A DNA stretch of 64,000 nucleotides. Source: Bubalus kerabau. Taxonomy: Eukaryota > Chordata > Mammalia > Artiodactyla > Bovidae. Location: the NCBI RefSeq assembly GCF_029407905.1, contig NC_073645.1, positions 50,221,501 to 50,285,500 on the forward strand, read 5' to 3'. Shown here piece by piece: positions 34,345 through 44,738 of this stretch. How positions within the stretch are numbered: position 1 is the first letter of the stretch; the number at the start of each line of letters is the position of its first letter. The translations under genes and the position numbers were made by a program. The notes under the pieces are model-generated. The model saw only the letters and a program-made list of their open reading frames with translations. It was not told the origin of the DNA and did not search any database.

Positions 34345-35558
34345 CTATATTTAACAGTACGTGAACAGAGAACTTCCAGATGTTCAAGCTGGATTTAAAA
34401 AGGCAGAGGATCCAAGGATCAAATCACCAACATCCGCTCAATCATAGAAAAAGCAAGAGAGTTTCAGAAAAGCATGTATTTCTGCTTTATTGACTATGCC
34501 AAAACCTTTGGCTGTGTGGATCACAAAAAACTGTGGAAAATTCTTCATGAAATGGGAATACCAGACACCTGACCTGCCTCCTGAGAAATCTGTATGCAGG
34601 TCAGGAAGCAACAGTTAGAACCGGACATGGAACAACAGACTGGTTTCCAATTGGGAAAGGGGTACGTCAAGGCTGTATGTTGTCACCCTGCTTAGTTAAC
34701 TTCTATGCAGAGTACATCATGAGAAACGCTGGGCTGGAGGAAGTACGAGCTGGAGTCAAGATTGCCAGCAGAAATATCAATAAGCTCAGATATGCAGATG
34801 ACACCATCCTTATGGAAGAAAGCCAAGAGGAATTGAAGAGCCTCTCGATGAAAGTGAGAGTGAAAACCTGACTTAAAACTCAACATTCAAAAAACTAAGA
34901 TCATGGCATCCAGTCTCATCACTTCATGGCAAATAGATAGGGAAACAATGGAAACCATAACAGACTTTATTTTCTTGGGCTCCAAAATCACTGCAGATGG
35001 TGACTAATCCATGAAATTAAAAGATGCTTGCTCCTTAGAAGAAAAGCTGTGGCCAACCTAGATAGCGTATTAAAAAGCAGAGGCATTACCTTGCCAACAA
35101 AGGTCCATCTAGACAAAGCTATGGTTTTTCCATGTATGGATATGAGAGTTGGACTATAAAGTAAGCTGAGCATTGAAGAATTGATGCTTTTGAACTGTGG
35201 TGTTGGAGAAGACTCTTGAGAGTCCCTTAGACTGCAAGGAGATCAAACCAGTCTATCCTAAAGGAAATCAGCCCTGAATATTTATTGGAAGGACTTATGC
35301 TGAAGCTGAAACTCCAGTACTCTGGCCACCTGATGCAAAGAGCTGACTCCTTGGAAAAGACCCTGATGCTGGGAAAGATTGAAGGCAGGAGGAGAAGAGG
35401 ACAAGAGAGGATGAGATGGTTGGATGGCATCACCAACTCAATGAACATGAGTTTGAGCAAGCTCCGGGAGATGGTGAAGAAGAGGGAAGCCTGGCTTGCT
35501 GGTGTCCATGGGGTCACAAAGAGTTGGACATGACTTAGCAACTGAACAATAACAACAT
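34345..35558 (+). mobile_element. BovB LINE fragment with reverse transcriptase
   Basis: The longest BovB here, about 1.2 kb. The RTE-type reverse transcriptase is recognisable: FCFIDYAKTFGCVDHKKLW before a frameshift near 34565, VRQGCMLSPCLVNFYAEYI, then the catalytic YADD at 34791-34802. A TGA at 34869-34871 and more frame breaks downstream (34988-35170) kill the ORF. The 3' end reads GACATGACTTAGCAACTGAA. Confidence 0.95.
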
Positions 35559-35596
35559 TTACACACACATTACAAACCATTAAGTATTACATATGA

Positions 35597-35727
35597 GGGA
35601 CTTCCCTGGTGATCCAGTAGTTAAGACTTTATCTTCCAGTGCAGGGAGTATGAGTTTGATCCCTGGTTGGGGAAGTAAGATTCCACAAGCGTTGTGGCCA
35701 AAAAACCAACACATAAAACAGAAGTAA
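35597..35727 (+). mobile_element. CHR-type SINE
   Basis: Head GGGACTTCCCTGGTGATCCA, then GGGAGTATGAGTTTGATCCC, TGGTTGGGGAAGTAAGATTC and CACAAGCGTTGTGGCC, the short CHR form ending in CCAAAAAACC. Inserted close to the BovB 3' end. Confidence 0.85.
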
Positions 35728-35735
35728 TATTGTAA

Positions 35736-36338
35736 CAAATTCAATAAAGGCAAAAATGGTTCTCGTCCAATAAAAATCTTAAAAAGAAAGTATTGTGTGT
35801 GAAACTATAAAGAAATGCATACTATATCATTTTGGGGTTAAATTAAAAATTCAGCACTGAGCTTCCTGTTGGCCAAAGCAAAGATGTAATTAAGCTCAGT
35901 TCAGAAGTTACTTGTGAAGCTAACATGTTATCACTTGTTCAGCAGAAGCAGTGTCTGACAGCCAGTAAGAACTGAGTAACTGCTGAATGAACGTATATTC
36001 TGTCAAATGAAAACACAGCTTAATAGTAAAAGTTTAACGCAGATTTCCCCCTACCTCGGGTTCTCCCTAAGACGTGAATTTCTCAAAACGTCCTTATGCT
36101 CTTTGCCCCAAACACTCAAGTTTATTTTACCCAATGGGGGATGGTAAATCCAGAGTGGACCCAGTTCTAGAACATGGTTGTGAGCAGCAGGAACACCTGG
36201 TCACCTCCCTTTATTTTCACAGCTGTCAGTCCCTGAATGCCGTCTCCCAGTTATTGCCTGGTTTCTGCTAATATTTGCCACAAAAATGTTTGTTTGAATG
36301 TATCTTATCAAAGTAATGTTTGTATTCTGGATTAGCTG
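35736..36338. other. Single-copy stretch, nothing seen
   Basis: No gene or repeat recognised. It leads into the left copy of the direct repeat. Confidence 0.5.
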
Positions 36339-36463
36339 TTGCTTGGTTAAAGATTTGTATAATCAGCTTATTTTAAGATTAATTCATAAAAAAAAAAACC
36401 TCTGCAAATTCCTATTATCACTTAATTTGTATAAAGATATTTACTATATTTTAACAGTGCAAT
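36339..36463 (+). repeat. Left copy of 125-bp direct repeat
   Basis: TTGCTTGGTTAAAGATTTGT to TTTTAACAGTGCAAT recurs at 37249-37378 with only a handful of substitutions (about 93% by eye outside the low-complexity part). The middle A-run is replaced by a CA tract in the other copy. Confidence 0.95.
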
Positions 36464-37248
36464 TAAGATTAATATGGGCTGTAAAACCATAAGGTCAAGT
36501 CAACACGAGTTGGTTGACACTCTAAACACTCGTTTCTGATCCTCAGATATTATTATGCAGGCCAGACCTTGTGGGTTTGCAGAATACCAAAAAGGTCAGA
36601 AGTGAAATGAAATGAATATTCTCTGACTGTCGCGGGCAGATGGGAGTCCCTGCTCATTCATCACTCTGGGTGTGAAAGCTGGCGGAGGGTCCTGAGCTCC
36701 TGAAGAAGGATGGATGAAGCCCCGGAGGGGACCTCTTCTTAGGCAGACATCAGGACCAGCTCAGAAGGACCTGGGCTCCCTGTCATCTACGCCCCTCTTC
36801 ATCCAGTTTTCCCAGTGCTCCTTGTCTAAGGGCCCGTTCACGACGGGATGTTCCCCTCCAGAGATACCCCAGGCAGCCACAGCCATACTATCTGTGGTTA
36901 TTCTTCTGAACCAGTAATGCCTGGCGTGGGCTCCCCCAAAACCCTGATGGAACCGAGCAGCTTTTGCACTGCTGAGATGGGCCATGGAGCGACACTGCGC
37001 CCACCACCCTGTCGGCGGCACCGAGACGCTGCTGGAGTCACGGCTGGAGCATTTGGAAGGTCACCCGCACCTTCTGACCGGGAGAAGATGGTCAGCGTCT
37101 TGCAAGGAGTGCTTACATGATGTGATCCTGCCATGGGGCTGTTTCTGCTGTACTTGGATGAGTCAAATGCCCCAGGGAAGAAGTTGATCATTGAAGACAT
37201 TGATGACCCGTCTTTGTAATAGCAGAGCTCATTAATGTTAGTAAGCCA
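36464..37248 (+). other. 785-bp insert between direct repeats
   Basis: Lies between two copies of the same 125-130 bp sequence. Its right 160 bp are GTF2H5-derived (separate entry). The left 620 bp include GC-rich sequence unlike the surrounding AT-rich DNA and contain an 86-codon minus frame (36761-37021) with GGAHARHYWFRRITTDSMA that I cannot identify. There is no poly(A) or poly(T) at either end of the insert. Confidence 0.75.
37088..37239 (+). pseudogene. GTF2H5P: GTF2H5 (TFIIH p8/TTDA) pseudogene fragment
   Basis: The start codon at 37088 opens a translation matching the 71-residue TFIIH subunit p8 (TTDA), a small stabilising subunit used in nucleotide-excision repair and transcription. 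Recognisable parts are MVSVLQGVLT, CDPAM, FLLYLDESNA and IIEDIDD, then FVIAELINV in a shifted frame. Damage: codon 11 (Glu in the parent) is TGA, and a 2-bp deletion near codon 42 shifts the frame. Homology stops after about codon 52, where sequence leading into the right direct repeat takes over, so about 19 C-terminal codons, the 3' UTR and poly(A) are missing. No intron is seen across codons 1-52, which suggests a retrocopy origin. It cannot make a functional protein. Confidence 0.88.
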
Positions 37249-37378
37249 TTGCTTGGCTAAAGATTTGTATTATCAGCTTATTTTAAGATTAATTCACACA
37301 CACACACGAAAACCCTCTATAAATTCTTACTATCACTTAATTTGTATAAAGATATTTAGTATATTTTAACAGTGCAAT
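37249..37378 (+). repeat. Right copy of 125-bp direct repeat
   Basis: Second copy of the sequence at 36339-36463. It contains a CA tract (about 37295-37307) where the left copy has an A-run. It runs directly into the start of an MLT1-type LTR. Confidence 0.95.
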
Positions 37379-37813
37379 CACGGGTTGAATGGTGGTCCCC
37401 CCAAGTATATGGCCATGTCCAAAGCCCTGATGTTGTGCATGTGACCTTATTTAAAAAACAGATCTTTGCAGGTGTGAATAAATTAAGGCTCTCACGATGA
37501 GATTGCTCTCTACTATTCTAGGGGACCTAAAGCCAGTGAGAAATGTCTTTATAACAGACAGAAGAGGAAGAGGCCAAGTGAAGACAAAAACAGAAATTAG
37601 AGGGATGTGGCCACAAGCCAAGGAACATTTGAAGCCTCCAGAAGCTGGAAGAGGCAGGAAGGATGCTCCATCAGAGCCTCTAGAAGGAGTTCAACTCTGC
37701 TGGCACCTCGGCTACAGACTGCCTGAGTCTGGGATTGGGGCAGAATAAATTTCTGTGCTGTAAGCTGTCCAGTTTGTGCTAATTTCCTGAAGTAGCACTA
37801 ACAAACTAATACA
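37373..37813 (+). mobile_element. MLT1-type LTR (ERVL-MaLR), solo
   Basis: An ancient non-autonomous LTR. Blocks in order are GGGTTGAATGGTGGTCCCCC, CATGTGACCTTATTTAAAAA, CAGATCTTTGCAGGTGTGAA, a CTTTATAACAGACAGAAGAG block, GCCACAAGCCAAGGAACATT, CCAGAAGCTGGAAGAGGCAG, GAATAAATTTCTGTGCTGTA and the end AACAAACTAATACA. It is a single LTR without internal retroviral genes, so no coding capacity. Confidence 0.88.
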
Positions 37814-38067
37814 GACTACCACAATAGTTTATAAAAAATTTTTGCTTTTAATATATTTTTCATAAAAATCATATAATCCATGTGTCTGGGTTTTAAATCC
37901 CACCTGATATATCCCATCCTTTCTAGCTCCTTTGATGATGCACATGGCCTTAACACACCTAGGTTCCTCAGATGTGCAGGTCAGGTGGCTTGGCATTAAT
38001 CAAAATCTTCAAAAAGTGTGTAAGTTGGTTCTAGCTTATTACCAAGAGTTCCCATTTGACCTTGTTC

Positions 38068-38268
38068 AGTGGCCCAGTGGTAAAGAATCCACCTGTGATG
38101 CAGGAGATGCAGGTTTGATCCCTGGGTCTGGAAGATCCCCTGGAGGAGGGCCTGGCAACCCACTCCAGTATTCTTGCTTGGAGAATCCCATGGACAGAGG
38201 AACTTGGCAGGCTTCAGTCCTTAGAGTAGCAAAAGAATCAAGTGACTGAACAAGAACAACAACTCACT
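38068..38268 (+). mobile_element. Bov-tA SINE, head truncated
   Basis: From GTGGCCCAGTGGTAAAGAAT through GATCCCCTGGAGGAGGGCC and the CACTCCAGTATTCTTGCTTG core to GAATCAAGTGACTGAACAAG plus an AACAACAAC tail. The first bases of the head are missing. Confidence 0.94.
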
Positions 38269-38549
38269 ATAATTCCTTCTTTTTCTTGACTCCATTCTGT
38301 TGGATCCCACATCACACACGCTCCTCTCTCTGGTTGCCACTGACTGATGATGCTGTAATCTCAAGAAAGACCTGGTTTAGCCTCTGTTTTTTTCCAGCCT
38401 GGAGCAGAGACAGACAGACATTTGGACTTCTCACATGCTGGGTGTTTTGTCTGGGCCCAAACCAGATGCTGGTATGTGGACAGAGAGATGAATCACGTCT
38501 AGGACCACGCTCTGAATGGACTTCCTGCACTTGATGGGACGTTCTCCAC

Positions 38550-38674
38550 CTGTGCTGTCTAGGCTCACCTTCCCAAGTCCTCTCCACGTGTTGCTATTGA
38601 ACACTTGAAGTGTGACTAGTGCAATGAAGAACCACGTTTTTTATCTATTTAATGTTCATTCATTTACATGTAGA
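38550..38674 (+). mobile_element. MER5-like hAT DNA transposon remnant
   Basis: GTGCTGTCTAGG, then TGCTATTGAACACTTGAAGT and GTGACTAGTGCAATGAAGAA match the MER5 (hAT-Charlie) order. Only one side is clear. It is a non-autonomous relic. Confidence 0.75.
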
Positions 38675-38679
38675 CATCC

Positions 38680-39199
38680 ATATCTGGAGAGGATTTGTGG
38701 AAGTGGGAATCCATGCTCATCCTTGAGCTGGGCACTTCGGTAGCCCAGGCATTGCCTGGGACACTTCTGGGCCACAGATCTGATGCTACTTATTGGAAAT
38801 GAAGAGGCCACATTCAAACTCCATCCATGAGTCTCAGGAAAAGAGTACAATTAATGATGATCTTTTATGGAGAGGCCGTGTGATCATCTCAAGGTCACAT
38901 AATATGTGTGCCAGGAAGTTCCAGCTAAATCACCTTTTCTGTGGTTTCCAGAGAGCTATGTGCCTTCTGGTAAACTAGAGATGTGGCTTGCCAGCCACTA
39001 CGCCCCAGGGGAACACTGGCCTCCCAGGTATCTGAGCCTGGAGCAGAGGGGTATGCTGCCTTCTGAAGGAGACATGAGGTAGCTCTGAGGACCTGTGCAG
39101 CCCAAATAAGTTGTGCGGGGCATCTCTTTGCATTTCTTCATAAGGAACACATCTGCAGGACATCCAAGACACGTCTGGGTGGGAGATCAGGAAGATTGT
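38680..39199. other. Single-copy stretch, weak MIR hint
   Basis: Around 38870-38925 GTGATCATCTCAAGGTCACA resembles a MIR core, but the match is too short to call. Otherwise nothing recognised. Confidence 0.4.
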
Positions 39200-39209
39200 G
39201 TGAAAGTGG

Positions 39210-39404
39210 GTGTGAGTGCTTGCTAAGTCGCTTCAGTCATGTCTGACTCTTTGTGAGCCTGTGGACTGTAGCCCCAGGCTCCTCTGTTCATGGCAAGCAT
39301 ACTGGCATGGGTTGCCATGCTCTCCTCCAGGGATCTTCCTGACTCAAGGATTGAACCTGAGTCTCTTATGTCTCCTGGTTTGGCAGGCAGACACTGGGAA
39401 GCCA
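39210..39404 (-). mobile_element. Bov-tA SINE, reverse, with duplication
   Basis: Minus-strand copy, somewhat shortened (a gap near 39287 in the CCATGGGATTCTCCAGG block). The duplication GTGAAAGTGG lies at 39200-39209 and 39405-39414. Confidence 0.95.
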
Positions 39405-39414
39405 GTGAAAGTGG

Positions 39415-40559
39415 CTGACAACATCCAAAACCCATATCAGACACAGGTGTTTCAAAGGGAAGGCAACAGAAGAACAAATTGTAACCCAGTTCATAATAGC
39501 CTTAGCCATGTTTTATATAATGAAATCATAGGGAATAGAAAATCCCTATTTTCAGGTAATTTATATGAGCTGTTTTTAAGTCACAAGAGGGTCAGTTCAA
39601 TTTAAAAATTACACACAGATTCATGGAGTTAGAAACTTGTACAGGACTTTCTATTCCTCCACTCAATTCCAGGCTGCCACAGGTTTTTGCCAAGCGGTGC
39701 CCTTGGGGACAAAGGGCAGATGTGGGATCCCTGGTTGGTGGAGCCATGTAGAGCTTCCTCCTTCCAAGGTTGGCAAGAGTTTGGATTGTCTTGTTAGAGG
39801 AAGAACTGGAGCAAGCAAACCCTGGAAAGAGCTTGGCTGGTGGTATCAAGTTATCCTTGGAGGAATGTCACATCATCTCTGATTCACTTGTTCTTTGCAC
39901 ACATTGTTCCAGGGAGATGCTCAAAGGTGGGTAGGCTGGAGTGTCTCTGCCTCTGAGTCCTGCAGAGTCAGGAGAGACGTGGGAGCAAGGGGTCCACCTC
40001 CTCTGTCTTTCACAGAGTGAGCAGTGGAGATCTGCCTTTCTGTCTCAGAAGGGTGGGAAGACTTCCATTTCACTACTGAAATACCGTAGCCTGGAAAGTG
40101 TGCCAAAAAAGAGAAGGACAAAGACAAATGGCAATGCTGCCCAGGAGAGAGGGATTCAACACACAGTAGTTACAGAGCTCAGCTTGGCTCACCCTCTAGA
40201 AGATAACACCGATATTCTGTCTGGAGCCTTGCGGACCCCGAGGACCAGCCTCTTCCTGTCTTCCATTCTCATTTCAGCATTTTCCCAGACTTCCTCTATT
40301 CCCTGACCCTCATGTACTCCAAAGAATGATTCGCTCTGCCCTTGGAAATCCCTTTCTATGCTAGATAAGTTGTCACTCAGCCTCTTCACTTTTTGCATTG
40401 ACTGAAGGACATTCAATCTTTACCTAGGACATCACTTCTAATGTGATATTCTTAAAAGGGTTCTTTTTTCAAGCTTAGTTTTCCTACCCTGCAAGTAGCT
40501 TACGTCTAGGAGGCAAAATTGTTATTCTCTTCTTTCTCAGTGCTGTTAACAAGAGACAT
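39415..40559. other. Single-copy stretch, nothing seen
   Basis: No gene or repeat recognised. A 121-codon plus frame (39941-40306) shows no domain. Confidence 0.5.
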
Positions 40560-40628
40560 TTTAAATAAAAAGACACAGAAATGCTGAGCTTGAAACAATA
40601 GGCAAAAGATACACTATAGAAATATTAG
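40560..40628 (+). mobile_element. L1, left end of long copy
   Basis: GGCAAAAGATACACTATAGA and the following bases join across the SINE at 40643 to ACCTATATTAATATCAGATA, the normal order of L1 ORF2 endonuclease-region DNA. The true left limit is uncertain. Confidence 0.5.
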
Positions 40629-40642
40629 CCAATATAGCCTGT

Positions 40643-40836
40643 AGCACATGCATGCTCAGCCTCGTCTGAGTCTTTGTGACCCCATGGACTGTAGCCTGCC
40701 AGGCTCTGTTGTCCATGGAATTTTCCAGGCAAGAATACTGCCATTTCTTTCTAAAGGGGATCTTCCCAACCCAGGGATCAAACCCATGTCTCCCGCATTG
40801 GCAGGAAAATTCTTACTGCTGAACCCTTTGGGAAGC
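40643..40836 (-). mobile_element. Bov-tA SINE inserted in L1
   Basis: Minus-strand copy. CCAATATAGCCTGT (40629-40642) and CCAATATTGCCTGT (40837-40850) give a 14-bp duplication with one mismatch. About 17 bp are deleted near 40740. Confidence 0.96.
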
Positions 40837-40850
40837 CCAATATTGCCTGT

Positions 40851-43278
40851 GCACCTATATTAATATCAGATAGTTAGACTTCATGGTGAGAAATATCATG
40901 AGAGTGAAAAAGAGATAGTTAATGCGAATAAAAGTGTCAATTCAGCAGGAAGAAATAATAATCCTAAATGAAAATTTGCCTATTAAAAATAGCTTCAAAA
41001 TACATAAACCAAAAGTTATCAGAACTGAAAAGGATAGGGAAAAAAAAGCATGATGATATCTGAGTACCTTTTAACACATCTCTCACTGACTAAATATTAG
41101 ACAAAAGGCCAGTAAGGATGCAGAAAGCTGAAAACACAATTAATGACTTAGACTGAAAAACAGATAAAACACTGCAGGTTTTAGTTCCTATTTAGTGAAA
41201 TAGAAGTAACCTAGGTCATAAAGCAAGTTTCAACAAATTCCAAAAGACTGAAGTTTTAGATTGTATATTCATTCTCCGGCTACTGGGCGATTATATTAAA
41301 CTCCGTGGCAGAAAAAAGGAGAAAATCTTCAAATGCATAGAAAATTTTAAAAGCATTCTATATATAATCTGTGCCTCTAAGAAAAAATGAAAAGAGAAAC
41401 CAAGAAATGAAATTATATTCAAGCATATTTGTACATTATATTCACATGTATGTATATATGTATGTGTGTATACATATATAGATATGTGTGTGTCTATCTG
41501 TATTTTTATCTATCTACTTCATACATATGAGTTAAAAGTCAATGCTCTAAGATTCCAATTCAAGAAGTTAGAAATAGCATAGCAAGTTTAAGTAAAGTAG
41601 AACAGTAACAATAGAAGCAGAAATCAGTAAAATACAAAGTAAGAATATAATAGAGAGATGAGTAAAACTAAAATATTGGCACTTTGAAAAAGGGATGAAA
41701 TTGATAAACCTGTGGGAAGACATAAATTAAAGGAGAGAGAGAAGGAAACATAATTCACCATTATCAGGAATGAAAAAGAAAAAATATAAAATTTTAAAAA
41801 ATATTAAGTAGATTAAAAACTTTTTGACATGAAGCTTGGAAATTTAGAATAGATAAGTTCTTTAAAAACTCAATTTGGAGAAAATGACACACAAAAAAGT
41901 AGAAAATATCAATAGTTCTCTATCTGTGAGAGAGTGTATCAGTAATGAAACATTTTCCCACAAAGGAGTCATTTGCTGAGGTCTGTATAACCTTGACACC
42001 AACTCTGACAAGGACATTGAATGCAAAGAAAATGACAAGATGATATCACACACAAACAAACATACAAAAACCCTAAACAAATGTGTTAGCAAGACGAATT
42101 CAACATTATATAAAAGGATAATGCAACCAAGTGGGATTTTCCCCATGCATTCAATCAAATATGAAATAAAGTTGCTTTAACCATCAATAATCAGTGTAAT
42201 TTACATTGATAGAATAAAAGAGAAAAATCTATAATCATATCAATAATGCAGAAAAGAAATTTTATAAGATTAAACATCTATTCATCATAAAAATATAACC
42301 AAATAAAAAATTGAAGAAAACACTCAATGCATTAAACAGCCCAAAGAAAACAAAGCAAAATAAAAAGCTATGGCTAATGTTGTGCTTACTGGTAATATTT
42401 TGAATGATCTCCCCTGAGGTCAAGGATGTACAATATAACCACTTCTATTCAGGACTGTACTAAATAAAGGGCTTGCTTCAATGAAGCAAAAATAAAAAAA
42501 GAAATCCTGATTGCATGGCAAAATAAAAAAATAGAGATATACAGCCTTTTTCAAAAATATGTAATGCAGGAAACTCTAAAACATTACTAAAATAAATTAA
42601 ATAAAATTTGAATGAAGAGAGATATTGTGTTCCTAGATTATATGACTTAATATTGTTATTATGTTAATTTTCCCCAAAAATGATTTTTAGTGTCTACAAA
42701 AGTTTAATCAAAATGCTAGTGTTTTTTTTCACTTGTTTGAAAATTGATAAATGTAAATTTCCGTAGATGAAGACAAACGTAAAAAACATGATAAGAAAGA
42801 TCAATATGAAATATTTATAGAACTGCAAGGGACCCAGGATAATTGAGGCAACAATAAATAAGAAGGAGGAAGGAAAATACAGTACGTTTTACACTATAAA
42901 ATATCAAGACTTATACAAAGTTGCAGTGATTACAAAGGTGTGATATTTATACAAGGACAGACAATTTGATCAATTTGTCACCTGATTTATGACATAATCC
43001 TTATTGCAATTCACTGGGGGAGCTAAGGATCTTTTTCAGTATATGTGCTGAGAAAAATAGCCTTGACCACTATCTTACATGATTCACAAAAATTAATTTG
43101 CAAAGGTTAATACATGTTAAAGCTAAAATGATCAAACTTCTGGAAGAAAAGATAAAATAATATTTCCAAGGTTTGGGAGCAAAGATAAAAATGTATAGAA
43201 AAATATGAACTATTTGTTATGTGTTGAAATCTTAACCCCAGTATTTTAGAATGTGACCTTTCTTAGAAAGGTAGAGAG
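40851..43278 (+). mobile_element. Long decayed L1, ORF2 region
   Basis: Continuous decayed L1 ORF2 on the sense strand, from the endonuclease part (about 40860-41060) through the reverse-transcriptase region (CATTTTCCCACAAAG, CCAAGTGGGATTTTCC, CAAGGATGTACAATATAACC) to GCAAGGGACCCAGGATAATT, ACTTCTGGAAGAAAAGATAA and beyond. Stops and indels are everywhere. A TATG/TATA tract lies at about 41443-41516. At 43216-43275 a short piece resembles an MLT1 LTR start. Confidence 0.85.
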
Positions 43279-43482
43279 GTAACTGCTTCCCAAGTGGTGC
43301 TGGTGGTCAAGAATCTACCTGCCAATGCAGGAGATGTAAGATATGAGGGTTCAGTCCCTGGCTTGGGAAGATCCTCTGGAAGAGGGCTTGGAAACCCACT
43401 CCAGTATTCTTGCCAAGAGAATCCCATAAACAGAGGAGCCTGGCAGGCTACAGTCCATAAAGGAGTTGGACGCGACTGAGCA
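43279..43482 (+). mobile_element. Bov-tA SINE inserted in L1
   Basis: Head CTGCTTCCCAAGTGGTGCTG to tail GGAGTTGGACGCGACTGAGC. It is followed without a gap by a Bov-A array that seems to have inserted into its tail. Confidence 0.95.
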
Positions 43483-43903
43483 GAGAAGGCAATGGCACCC
43501 CACTCCAGTACTCTTGCCTGGAAAATCCCATGGACAGAGGAGCCTGGTAGGCTGCAGTCCATGGGGTCGCTAAGGGTCGGACAGGACTGAGCGACTTCAC
43601 TTCCACTTTTCACTTTTCATGCATTGGAGAAGGAAATGGCAACCCGCTCCAGTGTTCTTGCCTGGAAAATTCCATGGACAGAGGAGCCTGGTGGGCTGCA
43701 GTCCACGGAGTCGCTAAGGGTCGGACACGACTGAGCGACTTCACTTTCACTTTTCACTTTCATGCACTGGAGAAGGAAATGGCAACCCACTCCAGTGTTC
43801 TTGCCTGGAGAATCCCAGGGACAGGGGAGCCTGGTGGGCTGCCATCTATGGGGTCGCACAGAGTTGGACACGACTGAAGTGACTTACCAGCAGCAGCAGC
43901 AGA
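43483..43903 (+). mobile_element. Three-unit Bov-A SINE array
   Basis: Three tandem Bov-A units, starting at AGAGAAGGCAATGGCACCCC (43483), GGAGAAGGAAATGGCAACCC (about 43626) and GGAGAAGGAAATGGCAACCC (about 43769), joined by TTCACTTTTCACTTT linkers and ending in a CAG run. The usual Bov-A2 has two units. GAGC is present at both edges, consistent with insertion into the Bov-tA tail. Confidence 0.95.
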
Positions 43904-43904
43904 G

Positions 43905-44738
43905 CGGCTAAACGGCATATCTTACAAAGGACTCCATTCCAAAATATTTAAAGAACTTTAACATTTCAATGAAAAAAGAAACTTGAAAATAGGCAAAAGA
44001 CTCAAATAGGATCTTCTTAAATCTGGACATTAAAATGGCCAATAAATATATAGAATTTGCATCACATTATTTGTCGTTGGAGAATTGCCAGTTTTGAAGT
44101 GAAAAAACTACACTATCGCTAGAAAGGCTGAAGTTAAAAAGGCTGAAATTAAGGTTAGTTGCTGCTGAGACTGGGGAGCAACCAGATGGGTTACGCTGCT
44201 GGTGGGAGTGTAAGTTGGGAAGCAGGGAGGCTGAACCTACTGAAGTGAAGTGTATGCATAGACCTCCTGACCCAGCGGTTCTTCTTCTAAGTGCCTACCT
44301 GGCTGAAATAAGGATGTTCACCAAGAGACAGGTGTTGGAAAGTTCTGAGCTGTCTCTATAACAGCCCCAAACTGGAAACAGCCCAAATGTCCATCAAAAG
44401 AAGAATGGGTGATTAAGCGGTAGAACTTTCATACAATGGAAAGAGAAAAGACTACATGTAAATGAATCTCGCAGACACGATGTTGTATAAAGGAAGCCTG
44501 ACACAGAAGACTGCGTACTCTGTGCTTCAACAGGATGTTCAGGGTCACACCAGGCCAATCCACGGTGGTGGGACTCAGCACAGTGGGGATCTCGGCTGGG
44601 AGGGGCCTGGAGTCATGAAGATGTTCTCTGACCTGATCTGGGGGCTGCTTATGTGGCTGAATGCAAATGTCAACACTATGTGATAAGCTGTATCAATTCT
44701 GAGATAAACCTCCAAAAGTGGTGGGAAAAAAAAAAAAG
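43905..44738 (+). mobile_element. L1 end: ORF2 tail and 3' UTR
   Basis: L1 resumes: AAGGACTCCATTCCAAAATA, CTGCTGGTGGGAGTGTAAGT, CCTGACCCAGCGGTTCTTCT, CAGCCCAAATGTCCATCAAA, ending in a poly(A) run at about 44727-44738. With the pieces to the left, this is about 4 kb of one L1 copy. Confidence 0.85.

Noticed and set aside
43216..43275. Possible start of an MLT1-type LTR
   Set aside because: TGTTATGTGTTGAAATC and GAATGTGACCTTT look right, but only about 60 bp are present next to a SINE. Too short to call separately from the L1.
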